A DNA stretch of 64,000 bases from Ulva prolifera (lineage: Eukaryota > Chlorophyta > Ulvophyceae > Ulvales > Ulvaceae). Both the position numbers and the translations under genes were made by a program. Positions 10,130 through 22,000 of the stretch are shown here, piece after piece (the stretch's first letter is position 1; each line of letters begins with the position of its first letter). Where the stretch lies: positions 6,019,315 to 6,083,314 of the forward strand of contig CM041199.1 of NCBI GenBank assembly GCA_023078555.1. The letters run 5' to 3'. Below the pieces are notes generated by a model that did not search any database, was not told the origin of the DNA, and saw nothing but the letters and a program-made list of their open reading frames with translations.

Positions 10130-13100
10130 CTAGCTGAAAGAGATGATGGCGGAGAGAGAGCACGCGCAAACGAGCGCCACAAAGAATGCAAACCCGACGG
10201 CCGCAGGCGCCGCATTTGTGCCCGGGTCTTTCATGCCGTCTATGGCGTCCGGGGTGGCGGGGACATCATCCAGGGCCCAGGGTGGCAGGGGAGGCATGGG
10301 TGGCTGCGGTGGCGGCGGTGGCGGCGGTGGCGGCGGCGGCGGCAGCGGCAAAGGTGGCCGCGGCGGTGGCGCTGGCGGCGGCGGCAGGGGCGGGGGTGGC
10401 GGGGGCGAGGGCGGGGGCGGCGCTGGCGGCGGCGGCGGGGGCGGGGGCAGCGGCGGCGGCGGGGACGAGGGCGGACGCGGTGGGGGCGGTGGTGTGATCC
10501 GGGGGACCAGCGACTTGGGCGCCTGCGGGGTGCCAACCAGCCCCACCTGCGGCAGCACCTGTGACACGATCCAGTTGGCTATCTCGCGCTCGCACCACTC
10601 CGGGTTCAGCGTGCTGTTTTCAGCGGCCTCATTCGCGGCACATTGGCGTGCACAGTCCGCGTTTTCGTTCTGCACAGCGCTCCGTGCGTGATGTGCGTGG
10701 CCACCATCGACGAGTCGACGAATTGCAAGAATGCACCTGCAGGTCTGCAAATGTCTTTTTCTCGGTCTGAATTGCGAATGCGCATCCTCTAAACATGCTT
10801 CCACAGAGTCGCGGAGTGCTCGCTAATTGCAAGCCCAACAACGGTTCCTACCTCTTCCAGAAAGAAGCTGATAATGAAGTGATATCGGCTGTGTCTGTTT
10901 CACCTTCAGGATGCCGATGTCATCCTGAATTGGACATTTCCGCTCGCTGTGAACGCACACAGGCGGCACGCGCATGCGTCTCGCTGATCAGTGTTCGACC
11001 TCTCCAAACTGCCGTCCGTAAATGACACGCACTCCTGACTGTACATTGTGCATGCGCAAACCGCCAACGCCCTTCCCGACCTTGTGCACGGGTGCTGGCG
11101 CGTGTTTATGCTGTCGTGGAATGCCCAGGCCAGCTGCACATTCTTGTAGCGCACATGGGCAGCTGTTGTGCGCATTTGAAGGATGGCGGCCAGGTCGAGG
11201 CTGCGGTTCCACGCCGTCCGCTGATCACCTGTGGCGCCAAATCGTGTCCGTGCTATGGGAAGTGAGAAATACGAAGCCTGCATTCCACACTGACGCTGCC
11301 CGTATCTTATGATCAGCGACGGCAATGCCGCATACGCCACCCAAGGCCCTTATGAGTGACTTTGTTTGGGTGACTTGGGCCAAGGCGCATACCACGTGGG
11401 CGCTGTCCAGCCCAAGCCTGAAGTCAATCTGAAAGCATGGCTCAGCAGCAGAAATCGTTGACTTGTCTGGTCAGGCACAGCTGCCTGTCCACAGCACGCT
11501 GAGTCACTAGTAGCGCAGGGTCAGGCCGCCATGGCCACATCAGACCTGAGGCTCATGTGGCAGCCTCCTGCCGCACCCAGCACTCCACAGGGCAATTGCG
11601 CCACCCTCTGCATCAGGACGCCAAGCAGGTCGACATCACGCACATCGGCAAGGCGCTTGCGCTGCGCACACCCGGACCAGCCAGCCGTGTGGCGTTCCTC
11701 TTGTATGGGTACCCAGTGCTGTGCTGAGTAGCAGGGGCCTAGGCTGCTACGGCCCCTAGAGGTACATGCAGAGGCGGCGACGCACCCTGAGCACGTTGAG
11801 CATGCCGCGCAGCGTCGGGACGTCCCGGCCGAGCGCGATGCCAATCGCCTCCTGCTGGCACAGCCCCCGCGCCGCGCTCCCGGCCTCCGTGAACTCTTTG
11901 CAGTCCTGCCACAGCTGGTGCCGGTCCCACCGCTCCATGCCGGCGGCGCTGAGCAGCCCCGGCCGCACAAACGCCGCCGCTGAATTGATCGGCTCAACCG
12001 GGTCGGCCTCCGTCGAGTTTCCCGGGTCCGCTGCGGGCCAGGGGGAGGTGTGGTTGATCCCCGCGGGGCCGCGGTGCGCGCAGCCGAGCTTATCGACCCT
12101 GGCCTCTCCGGTGATTGGGTCATTTTCTCCATTCGGCCGGTCCATGTCGTAGCAGATGTCCGAGACGCGGATCTTGAGGTTGGTGTGGGGGTCAAGCCAC
12201 CAGTAAGCACAGTAGCGTGTGATCCCATCGTATGCATACTGCACACACCCCAAAGATCCTGATGTGCTGACTCAGCGTTGATCGCCTGCCGTGCAGCGGC
12301 CGGTGCGTTTGCAGCGTTTGCAGTCACTGAGCGGAGCTTGAGCGTGGCTGAGGTGAACACGGAATCATGACAGCAACCGGGGATGCGGCAGAAGCAGAAC
12401 AGTTGGTGTATGGGCGCTGTCAGTGGCGCCTGTGCGGCAAGGGTTGGGGCAGTGTGTTTGTGCCTGTGGCTCGTCAGAACGCTTCAGGACACCATCGAGT
12501 GCCGTCTGCAGGCGAGGCATCTACTGCTCTCGCTGTTGCATTGCTCCACACCTGTGGAGCAACCGGCCATTGTCCATGACCCTGTCGATTTTCACGTGCG
12601 ATGTACTTACAGAGGACAGAGGCATGAGGCCGGGTCTCGGAAGCCACTTGAAAACCTACTCACTCATATCACGTGCGATGTATGTATGCATAAACTTGAG
12701 TGGCTCTGGTGCCAGAGTCTTTGCCGAGTTGTTGGGACCATGGCTGGAGATGGCTGATGATGGTCGTTTGGCCTGGCACGTGAACACTGCGGCTGCTCAT
12801 ATGCCAGCTGGCTGCGAAACTGCAGTGACAGGTGCCAATATGAGTACCGACTTGCACCCACCTGTGGGCGATGGGCTGCCTGCTTCACCATGGACTCGCC
12901 ATGTGCAGGCCCAACAGCTGAAAGGAGCACAGTGCCGAGCGCAGCTGCTGAATTCTGTGCCACGCCAGGTCAGGTAACTTCATTTGATCATCGAACGATC
13001 TACAATGTTCGCGGAGCCTGAGTGCCTGAGAGCACGTAAGTGCCTGTCCTCATCTGTGCAAAACGATGGTACACTCAGCAGATGCATCTTCGTACAGCTT

Positions 13101-13699
13101 GCACCGCTTTTGCAGGGAAAGTCAACTCCACACTCAGCCACCAGCACACTTCTATCCCTGAGCAGAACAGGTACAGCTGGATGGACGAACCTGTGTAGAC
13201 CTGTAGCAGGCTCCTTCTATGAAGAAGCGCAGGAAGTAATTCACCACAGGGTCGGTCAAGATCTCTTTGGACAAGCCAATCGAGGCATGTATCCACGAAA
13301 TGTCCGTTTGACAATTGCCTCGGCCGTTGTTCTCGCGCCCAGCGCTCCATCTGCAGTATGCGCCCTCACCTCCTGGCATGATGTCTCCCCAAACTTGATC
13401 TGACGTCGGCACGACCACGGGACCTGATGAATCGCCTCGTCCAAACATTGACCGATCTGGCTCAGGATACCCTGCAATGTGATGCTTGCTTGCGGCATAC
13501 TGCGCGACGTCCAGGTACTGACGCAATGCTCCCTGGCAGCCCTGACTGTGGCAAGGACAAAGTCAGGTATGCACGGCCCTGTGTGGAAGCCCATCTGAAG
13601 CATACCTAAGTCTGGCACAATGTATGATTCAGCGTTGGCCTCAACATGCACATAGACAGTGCTGAGTCCGAGAACAGCGTAAAAACACCAAGCAAACAT
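10130..13699 (-). CDS. Copy C: secreted, proline-rich, probably GPI-anchored protein, unrecognised family
   Basis: I do not recognise this family. Four exons, 13699-13606, 13471-13191, 12238-11786 and 10669-10130, splice in frame to 455 residues. The start is the ATG at 13699, giving the signal peptide MFAWCFYAVLGLSTVYVHVEA. Exon 2 holds a conserved block with YPEPD, VWGDI, CQTDISWIHA, VVNYFLRF and GACYRSTQ. Exon 3 has YCAYWWLDPHT, ICYDMD, CAHRGPAG and a DCKEFT...LCQQEAIG segment. Exon 4 has CARQCAANE and PEWCE..IANWIV, then a long polyproline tract with SPPPP units (about 10270-10500), and ends in a hydrophobic tail (VGFAFFVALVCACSLSAIISFS) preceded by small residues, as in GPI-anchor signals. 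The paired cysteines suggest an extracellular disulfide-bonded domain; the proline tract resembles algal cell-wall linkers. Surface or wall location is inference. Tandem paralogue of A and B. Confidence 0.75.
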
Positions 13700-14140
13700 C
13701 GACACCCACTACCCTACGACTGGGCAACGTAGCTACCTGGAAGCCATGACATCGGATAATATACGCTCCGTTATATATATACTTATTCAATCCTGGGCAG
13801 CTGACAACAGCGCAAAATGCCGCAGGAATCGTTTCCTCAGACAAATGCTGCAGCAACATTCCATCCACAAAATTCATTCCCAGCAGGTTTTACTCTGTCA
13901 AATCGCAACGAGATACGACATGGTGCTGTGGCCGGGTTACAAAGCAGCCCACGCGCGGGAGCTCGCGGGAGCTCGCGCGGGTTGGGCTTGGCGTGCAGCA
14001 CTCTGCGCAGGGCATTGACACCCCCTGATTCAGATCCCGGGGCCTTTGGAACTCCCCCGTTCAAAAGTTGTAGCTAAAATTGACGAGCTGAATGGTGTCA
14101 TTCGGGACAACTCATATGGGCACAGGGTGGAGGTGAAACC
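13700..14140. promoter_or_regulatory. Upstream region of copy C, shared in part with copy B
   Basis: The block just upstream of copy C (about 13740-13850, with 'ataatatacgctc' and GGGCAGCTGAC) is repeated upstream of copy B at 17530-17615. A second shared block is at 14065-14120 and 17625-17700. The intervening segment 13900-14060 is absent from copy B and contains a GC-rich imperfect palindrome of repeated GGGAGCTCGC units near 13957-13983. The conserved blocks probably contain the promoter. A TATATATA run at 13774-13781 could be a TATA element but is not conserved in B. Confidence 0.45.
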
Positions 14141-14668
14141 AGTTTCCGAAGCGTGCCCCCTGCCGGCAGCTATCCGCGAGCGCCCTAGCGGATAGACCTC
14201 ACCAGTACGTAGGCGTGATGACATAGCCATGTGACATGGTCCATGTCTCAAGTTTGCTGCATCTTGCTCGCCTCTAAATGCACACCAATGTGATCAAGCC
14301 ATAGGCGTGCAAATTTACAGAGGCCGCCACACACTTGCCATTCAGGTATCTCATTCTACCCCTTACACACGTTCTCCAAGCACAATGCGGACATCAACAA
14401 GCACCACGTGCAGGTCATGGGGCTCCCACAATTAAGCGCAGCACCTTCCCAGATCTATGCTCCTTGCACGGCCACCAAAACCACCGGCATACATGTATTG
14501 TAGAGCCATCTATCCCCAAGTCGTTTTCAAATGACGCACATAAGGTTCAAAATTTTCAAACATCCACAGACATCATCACAAACCACACATGAGCGCCGCA
14601 TTGTGCCTGGAATGCCAGCAAAGACAGCAGGGACGTCTCGGATCTCGGCTGCTGAATGACATCCGTGC
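14141..14668. repeat. Copy 3 of the array's 3'-flank repeat
   Basis: Closely matches 8274-8760. It lies directly 3' of copy B on the minus strand, just as its counterpart lies 3' of fragment D. No coding exon is seen. Confidence 0.7.
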
Positions 14669-17479
14669 CTAGCTGAAAGAGATCATAGCGGACAGCGAGC
14701 AAGCGCACACGAGCGCCACGAAGCACGCAAACCCAACGGCCGCATGCGCCGCGTTTGCCCCCGGGTCGTTCATGCCGTCCAGGACGTCCGGGGTGGCGGG
14801 GACGACGACGTTCAGGGCCCCAGGTGGCGGGGGCGGCATGGGCGGCCGCGGTGGCGGCGGTGGGGGCGGTGGCGTGATCCGGGGGACCAGCGACTTGGGC
14901 GCCTGCGGGGTGCCGATCAGCCCCACCTGCGGCAGCATCTGCGATACGATCCAGTCGGCCGTATCACCCTCGCACCACTCTGGATTCAGCGTGCTGTTCT
15001 GCGCGGCCTCGTTCGCCGCAAACAGGCGCGCGCAGTCCGTGTTTTCGTTCTGCAGGACACGCCGCACGTGACTGCGCTTGGGGTGCATTTGCGGGTGTTT
15101 GGACGATGCAGGGCAGCTAGTGGCTGCAGCGCAGCAGTGCCTGCTAGTCACCTGTGGCGCCAAACTGTGTCCGTGGCATGGGAAGTGTGTACTACGACCT
15201 GCACTCCATATTGGCGCTGTCCATGACTCAGCGCCAACAGCGCCACGCACGTCACCAAACGGGCACCTTCCGGCCCAAGCCTGAAGACAGTTTGAAGCCA
15301 TGGCTCACGATGTCTCTGCTGACTTGGTAACTCGTCTGGGCAGCCGAAGATTACGCAGAGTCACTGACAGCGCAGTTTGAGTCCGCCAATTCAGGCTGGA
15401 GGCTCATGGGGCAGGCGGCTCTCACCGTCAGATCTCTCACCGCACCCAGAGTTCCAACGCCCCAATGAGCCGTGCTGTGCGTCACGAAGCCAAGCAGGCT
15501 CCGCATCACGCGAAGCCTCAAGTTCTAGGCGCGGTGCACGCCTGCTGCAGCCACTTGTGCGCCTGAGACCTAATCGGGTACCGAGTGCTGTGATGAGGAC
15601 CAGGGGCTCACGAAGAGGGGGCGACGCACTCTGAGCACGTTGAGCATGCCGCGCAGCGTCGGGACGTCCTGGCCGAGCGCGATACCGATCGCCTCCTGCT
15701 GGCACAGCCCCCGCGCCGCGCTCCCGGCCTCCGTGAACGCTTTGCAGTCCTGCCACAGCTGGTGCCGGTCCCACCGCTCCAGGCCGGCGGCGCTGAGCAG
15801 CCCCGGCCGCACAAAGGCGGCCGTCGAGTTGATCGCCTCGACCGGCGCGCCCGCCACGGCGGCCTCCGCTGAGTTGCCAGGATCCGCCTCGGGCCAGGGG
15901 GAGGTGTGGTTGATCCCCGCGGGGGCGCGGTGCGCGCAGCCGAACTTATCGACCTTTGCCTCTCCAGTGATGGCGTCGGTCTTTCCATTCGGCCACTCCA
16001 TGTCGTAGCAGATGTCCGAGACGTTGATCTTCTGGTAGGTATGGGGGTCAAGCCACCAGAAAGCACAGTAGCGTGTGACGCCGTTGTACGCATACTGCAC
16101 ACACCCCACGGCCTCAGTGAAGGACCCGGCTTACCGACTCAGCGTTGGTTGCATGCCGTGCAGTGGCCGTTGAGCGGGAACTTGAGCGTGGCTGAGGTGG
16201 CTATGGGATTATGCTGACAGCCGAATTTGCGGCAGAAGAAGTCCAATAGGCATGTGGGCGCCTTCAGCGGTGCCTTTGCGGAAGGGTCAGGGCAGTGTGT
16301 TTTGTGCCTGTGGCACGCCGGCACACGCTTCGCGACACCATCGGATGCCGTCGGCAGGTGTAGCATCTTCTCCTCTGAGCTGTTGAGCTGCTCCATGCCA
16401 GAGGAGCAGGCGGCCTGCTATGGCCGTTGTCATTGACCCTGTCGATGTCCACGTGCAATTTATTTTTGCATGAATAATTATGGGTGGCTCTGATGCCAGA
16501 GTCCTTGCCAAGTTTTTGGGACCATTGATTGGGATGGCTGATGACTGTCGTTTGGCCTGGTTGTGAAGACTGCGGCTGCGCATATGCCCGCTGACTGCGG
16601 AACTGCAGTGGCAGGTACCAATATGGGTACCTGACCCATTTGCACGCATGGGGCGATGGGTCGCCTGCTGCACCAAGGACTTGTCATGTGTAGGCACACC
16701 ATCTGAAAGGAGCACAGTGGCCTGACACAGCTGCTGAATTCTATGCCACGCCAGTTCAGGTAAAACAATTAAACGATCGATAATCTTCGCGGAGCCTGAG
16801 TGCCCGAGAGCGCGTGAGTGCCTGTCCTCATCTGTGCCAAATGGTGGTGTACACAGCAGTCGCATCTTCGTTCAGCTTGCACCGCTTTTGCAGCCAAAGT
16901 CAGCTCCACACTCAGCCAGCAGCACACTATAATACCTGAGCAAAACAGGTACAGTTCGATGGACCAACCTGTGTAGATTTGTAGCAGGCACCTTCAATGA
17001 AGAACCGCAGGAAGTAATTCACCACGGGATCGGTGAAGATCTTTTTGGACAAGCCAATGGACGCATGTATCCACGAGATGTCCGTTCGACAATTGCCTCG
17101 CCCGTTGTTCTCGGGCCCAGCGCTCCATTTGCAGTATGAGCCATCCCCTCCTGGCATGATGTCTCCCCAGACTTGATCTGACGTCGGGACGACCACCGGA
17201 TCGGATGGATCGCCTTTTCTAAACATTTCCCAGTCTGGCTCAGGATATCCTGCGATGTGCTATAATTAGCTTCCGGCGTACTGCGCGAATTCCCGGTACT
17301 GGCGCACTGCTGACTGGCAGCCCTGATTGTGCAAGGACAAAGTCAGGCATGCACGGCCCTGTGTGGAAGCCCATCTGAAGCATACCTAAGTCTGGCATAA
17401 TGTATGATTCAGTGTTAGCCTCAACATGCACGAAGACAGTGCTGAGTCCGAGAACAGCGTACGAACACCAAGCAAACAT
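14669..17479 (-). CDS. Copy B: secreted, proline-rich, probably GPI-anchored protein, unrecognised family
   Basis: Close paralogue of copy C. Exons 17479-17386, 17249-16969, 16094-15630 and 15049-14669 splice in frame to 406 residues. The signal peptide is MFAWCSYAVLGLSTVFVHVEA. The same blocks follow: YPEPDW, VWGDI, CRTDISWIHA, VVNYFLRF, GACYKSTQ; then YCAFWWLDPHT, ICYDME, CAHRAPAG, DCKAFTEAG, LCQQEAIG; then CARLFAANE and PEWCEGDTADWIV. The proline run is short (about nine), followed by the same ATPDVLDGMNDPGA spacer and hydrophobic C-terminal tail. Intron positions and phases equal those of copy C; intron 3 is about half as long (580 versus 1116 nt). The start is the first ATG before the signal peptide. 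A GPI anchor is inferred from the tail only. Function unknown. Confidence 0.77.
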
Positions 17480-19068
17480 CGACACCAAATAGCCTATTAG
17501 TGGGCAACGTAGCTACCTGGAGGCCATGAATTCGGATAATATACGCTCTGCTAGGTATAGATTCATTCACTTCTGGGCAGCTGACGACAGAGCGAAATGC
17601 CGCAGGAATCTTTAACAAGTTGTAACTACGACACGAGCTGACTGGTGTTATTCTGCCGAATTCGGGACAGCTCATACACGCACAGGGTGCAGAGGAGATG
17701 TCGTCACATATATGCATGACTTCATAAATTTGAGAACGCCAGCGCGCCTCTGTTGGTTGCGTTGCATCATGCACACCTACCCCACATATGGCCACAGAGA
17801 CTGCTGACGCAACTCTCCTCCAAATACCGGCCACTCCGCCACATCCGTTCTAATCGATTGCAGCCACTTCATCCAGTTAAAACTGCTCGTCTTGTTGACA
17901 TCTTCACTGAAAAAATACACGATTCGATGCTCAGCGGCACGCAGTACTGCACGGGCACAAGATAGCAGCGCAGGAACTGGCTATACGGAGCTTCCGTCGC
18001 TGCGACAAATGCACAGGGATAGAGTGCATGCATGCGCATGTGCATGTACATGCAGCGAGCCCACAGGCATCGAAAGTAATGTACTGAGGTGAAAAGTAAT
18101 GACCCGGGACGAACAGCCGCTTGCCGTGTCGTCACCATGGCCTCAGCTGAGCTCAGACACACCTGCGCGCGCCACGGTGATCTACCCACGCATATATACA
18201 TCGTAGGGTGTCGCGACCGCCACGATGCACCGTCATCTGAGACCCATCGACGTCAACGAGGCCGGTCTTTCACAGGCACATTGCTATACAGCGCTGCGAC
18301 ATGTGGTCGACCCGGAGCACAGCTGCAGCTGTGCGCGGGCGCCCTGAGCTCGGGAAACTTCTGAGAACTGCAAGATGGTAACGGTCCGACTGACCGCAGA
18401 GGGAAAACGGCAACTTCTGCCTGGGCAGCGCCACGGGATTACGCGTGCAGCCGCAATACACACAACTGCATCAGGTTACATCCTTTAGTTGCGTGCCGCA
18501 CGAAGGTTCATAATGAAGGTGGGGAGGGTCCGACAAGCCAATGGCGTCTCCAATTGCCTAGCGCTTCTAGAGGATGTTATTCATAAGACTGCCTTCGGCA
18601 TGGCGCATTCTCTACTGATCACTGCCAGACTATTGCTGTCGGATAATCGAATATTAATCATGGAACACCGCGGCCATGCACCCGCCGCAGCCCACGGCGT
18701 GGTCAGCGGACGGCCGTTGGTGCCGCGACACAAGTGTGCCTGCTATCACTATCTCCCGGGCTCGAGGCCGCAGATCATGGGGCCGATCATCATCCGCGGC
18801 ACCGGCAGCCCCTCACACCCACCCCACTCCCCTGAAAACAGCCTGCTCATGCGTGCGCGCAGCAGAGGGGCCTCCGCCCGGTCGGCAGAAGCCGCCGTGA
18901 CTCCATCACGGCCAAACACAAGCGCAATACGAGCGTGCCTGCGCAGCAGCGGCGGGGACGCGGCGCCACGGCAGGCTGCTGGCGGCACAGCCGCGCGGGG
19001 GCCACAGTTCACGCTGCCGAGCGCGCAACACAGCACTCGGCGACGCACCCACACAGCCTCGTGTGCGC
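17480..19068. other. Spacer between copies A and B
   Basis: The part next to copy B (to about 17700) repeats the copy C upstream region and presumably holds the copy B promoter. The rest shows short alternating ATGCATGC-type runs (around 18020-18060) and no recognisable gene. A plus-strand frame of 240 codons at 18489-19211 runs into the last exon of copy A on the opposite strand, has Arg/Pro/Ala-biased composition, and is probably spurious. Confidence 0.45.
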
Positions 19069-22000
19069 TTACAGCAGTAGCGCAATCGCGGCAGCGGCTC
19101 CCAGCAGCGCGCTCGCCGCAGCGGGCACGCCGTGTGCGGCACCGTCATCCCCAATCACGACCGCCCCGTCGCCGGGAGCCGTCTCGGGAGACGTCTGCGG
19201 CGCCGCGGTGATACCGCCGCCGCCACCGGAGGTGACAGGCGCGAAGGGGTCATCCACGACCGGCACCTGAATCGGCTCCACCATCGGCGGAGGGGGGAAC
19301 GGAGGGGGGGGAGGAGGGGGGGGTGGTGGCGCGGTCACGGTCGGGTCGAGGGACATCGGCGCCGCGGGGGTGCCGGTGATGTTGTTCTGGGGCAGGGTGT
19401 TGGCGATGATCCAGTTGGCGGTGTCCACTTCGCACCACTGCTTGTTGTTGACCGCGCCCTGCTGCGCGCCATTGGTCGCGAAGTTGCCGTAGCAGTTCGC
19501 GATGTCAAACTGCATGCACAGACATGCGTCAGCAGTGGAGCAGGTCAGACAGGCATGCGTGCCCTGTCACTTGTACGCCAGTGCTGGCTCCATGAGCGCT
19601 GCCCCGGGATCTCCCAGGCGTGACCCTCCCACGCTGAATTGCACCTGCCGCCGCCCCCATAGTACCGCAGAGGAAGAACAAGGAAAATGTCAAAGGCAAG
19701 AGCCACAGCAACACGTGCAACATCGACGATGGGGCAAGCTCAGCGAGCTGTGACATCCCGAGGATTTCGCCACTGCCTGCGTCGGAAGGCAGGGTGTGTT
19801 AGCGGCTCAAGACTGCCTGTAAGGCAATGCGTGCGATGAATACGGCGGAGGCAATGGCTCACGGCCACGCGTTCGCGGCAGGAGGTCAGACGAAGGTCCA
19901 CAGCACGGCACATGCGGGGGTAGAGCCCACCCTGCCCCGGCTCATGCTGCCAACATCCATTCTTCCAGCATGGAAGATGAGGACAGGGCACGAATTCAGG
20001 ATAGATGGGCCGTCGAGATACCACCCACGGGAGCAGGCGACAACGGCCTGACCAAAAATCATCTACTCGTGAGCAAAAGTATGCATACGCGGCAGAAAGA
20101 GCATCGCGCAGCCCAGTAGCCTCCGCAGTGGCGGGGAGGGGGGTGAGGGAGGCGCACCCGCATGACCTGCAGCATGGAGCGCAGCACGACGGCGTTCAGG
20201 CCGAAGTTCTTGCCGAAGGCCTCGCGGTAGCAAGTCTCGCGGCCAACACTGAACGGTGCGGTGAAGTCCTGGCATGCATACCTGCACCGCAGCGCGCTGC
20301 CTCGGTGAGGGGCCCGGTCTCAGAGGAGCCGCAGAGGCGGCACAGCTTGACGGCGGCTGTGGCTGTGGTGGGCTGGAGCCGCAGAGGCGGCACAGGGATC
20401 GCACTGGCGCGCAGCTCACGGGCAAGAATATGGAATCAACGGACGTTTTGGGTGTGAAAATCAGGCCTGCGCTCAGCAGCAACAGCGAGGAAAGGCCGAC
20501 ACATCGGGCGTTGCGCATGTGGCCACCACAGCATGTGAAGGGTGCTGCAGCAGGGGGGGGGGGGGGGGGGGGGGGGACGGGTGGGAGATGACGTCGTTAG
20601 TCAGGCTCGCACCACTGCTGCCGTGTAGGCCAGCCTTCAAGGCCGTCCTGGTTGTACACCTCGAAGAGCTTCACAAAGTCCTCTTGTGTGGCGATCACAT
20701 TACCCTGTGCCACGGCGGTAGTCGTCTGGACCGAGGGTGCCTCTGCTGCAGTAGGGAACCCAAGCGGTGCGGCGGCCGGAGCCACGGGAGCGGCGGGGGC
20801 AGCCGCCGGGAGCGTGGCGGGAGCCGTGGTTACGGGTGCGGCAGCTGGGGCAACTGGCGCGGGCGCGTTGGCGACCGGCACGGTGGCCATGGGTGTGGTT
20901 GCGTTGGCGGCCGACGCGGGGGCAGTGGCGGCGGGGGCGGTTGCGTTGGCCGCCGGTGTGGTGTCGTTCGCGGCGGGTGCGGCGGGGGCCGCGGTGGTGT
21001 TGGTGGCGTTGCCAGATCCTGGGACGTCATCCTGGGTGAGGAACTGCTGCTGCAAGCGGCGGCCGGCGGCGGTCGGAGAGGCGGCGGGCGCCTCGGGCGC
21101 GGCGGCCGGGACGGTGGCCGGGGCGTCCGTGGTGGCGGTGGTTGTATTGGCTTCAGGAGCCGGGGCTGTGATGGTGGCAGCAGGAGCTGGGGTTGCGGCT
21201 GCTGGCTCTGTCACGTTAGCGGCGGGGGTAGCCGGCGCGACGGCGGCTGGTGCGGTCGTGTTGGCAACCGGGGCGACAGTCGGAGCGACAGTCGGAGCGA
21301 CAGTCGGAGCTGCGACCGGGGCAACTGGGGCTGCAACGGGGATGCCGGGGGTGGCGACCGGGGCAGCGACCGGGACAACTGGGGCAGCGACTGGGAGGAC
21401 AGGTGCAGCAACAGGCGCAACTGGGGCTGCGACCGGGGCCACCGGGGCTGCAACCGGGACACCAGGGGCGGCAGCCGGGGCAAGTGGGGTGGCTACAGGT
21501 GCAGCAACAGGACCGGCGGGGATTGCGACAGGCGCGCCGGGTGGCAGGGACGTGCCCACAGGGGTGAATGTCCCGGGAGGTGAGGAGGTGACACCGACGG
21601 TCGTGAAGTTCGTTGAGCCGTCGTCAGGAGGTGCGAGCAAAGTGTCGTTCGTCTGCACAGGTCCGCCGAATGGCGCCTTGTGGGCGCAGCCCCACTTCCG
21701 CAGAACCGGCTGGCCAGTAAACTGATCGGTGACTTGCTGCGTGATCTCGTAGCACGTCTCGTTGGTGGCGACCTTGGTGTTGGTCGCGGGATCCCACCAC
21801 CACGGCGCGCAGTACTGAGCTGCGTCATTGTCCGAGTACTGCACATGCGCGCATGCATTGGTGCCATGCAAATGCTCTCGATATTGCCCTCATCTGTCGT
21901 CAGAAATACTGCAGGGACCATAGCGTGCACTACAGCGTACAGGCCACAGCCGATGCGTGCCTCCGATGTCCAGGTGCGATGGCGAGCCATCCCCACGTAA

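Noticed and set aside
10143-10691. Gly-rich plus-strand frame opposite copy C
   Set aside because: Antisense of the polyproline exon; glycine runs mirror CCN codons.
11122-12360. Minus-strand Arg/Ser-rich frame overlapping copy C exon 3
   Set aside because: Shadow frame of the real exon, with low-complexity Arg/Ser composition and no homology to the paralogues.
18489-19211. 240-codon plus-strand frame between copies A and B
   Set aside because: Its second half is antisense to the copy A last exon region, and composition is Arg/Pro/Ala-rich without motifs.
20652-21725. Long plus-strand open frame (about 357 codons) opposite copy A
   Set aside because: It is the antisense of the Pro-Val-Ala repeat of copy A; its Gly/Ala/Thr composition is a by-product of the biased codons, and the sense strand has conserved Cys blocks, signal peptide and matching splice sites.
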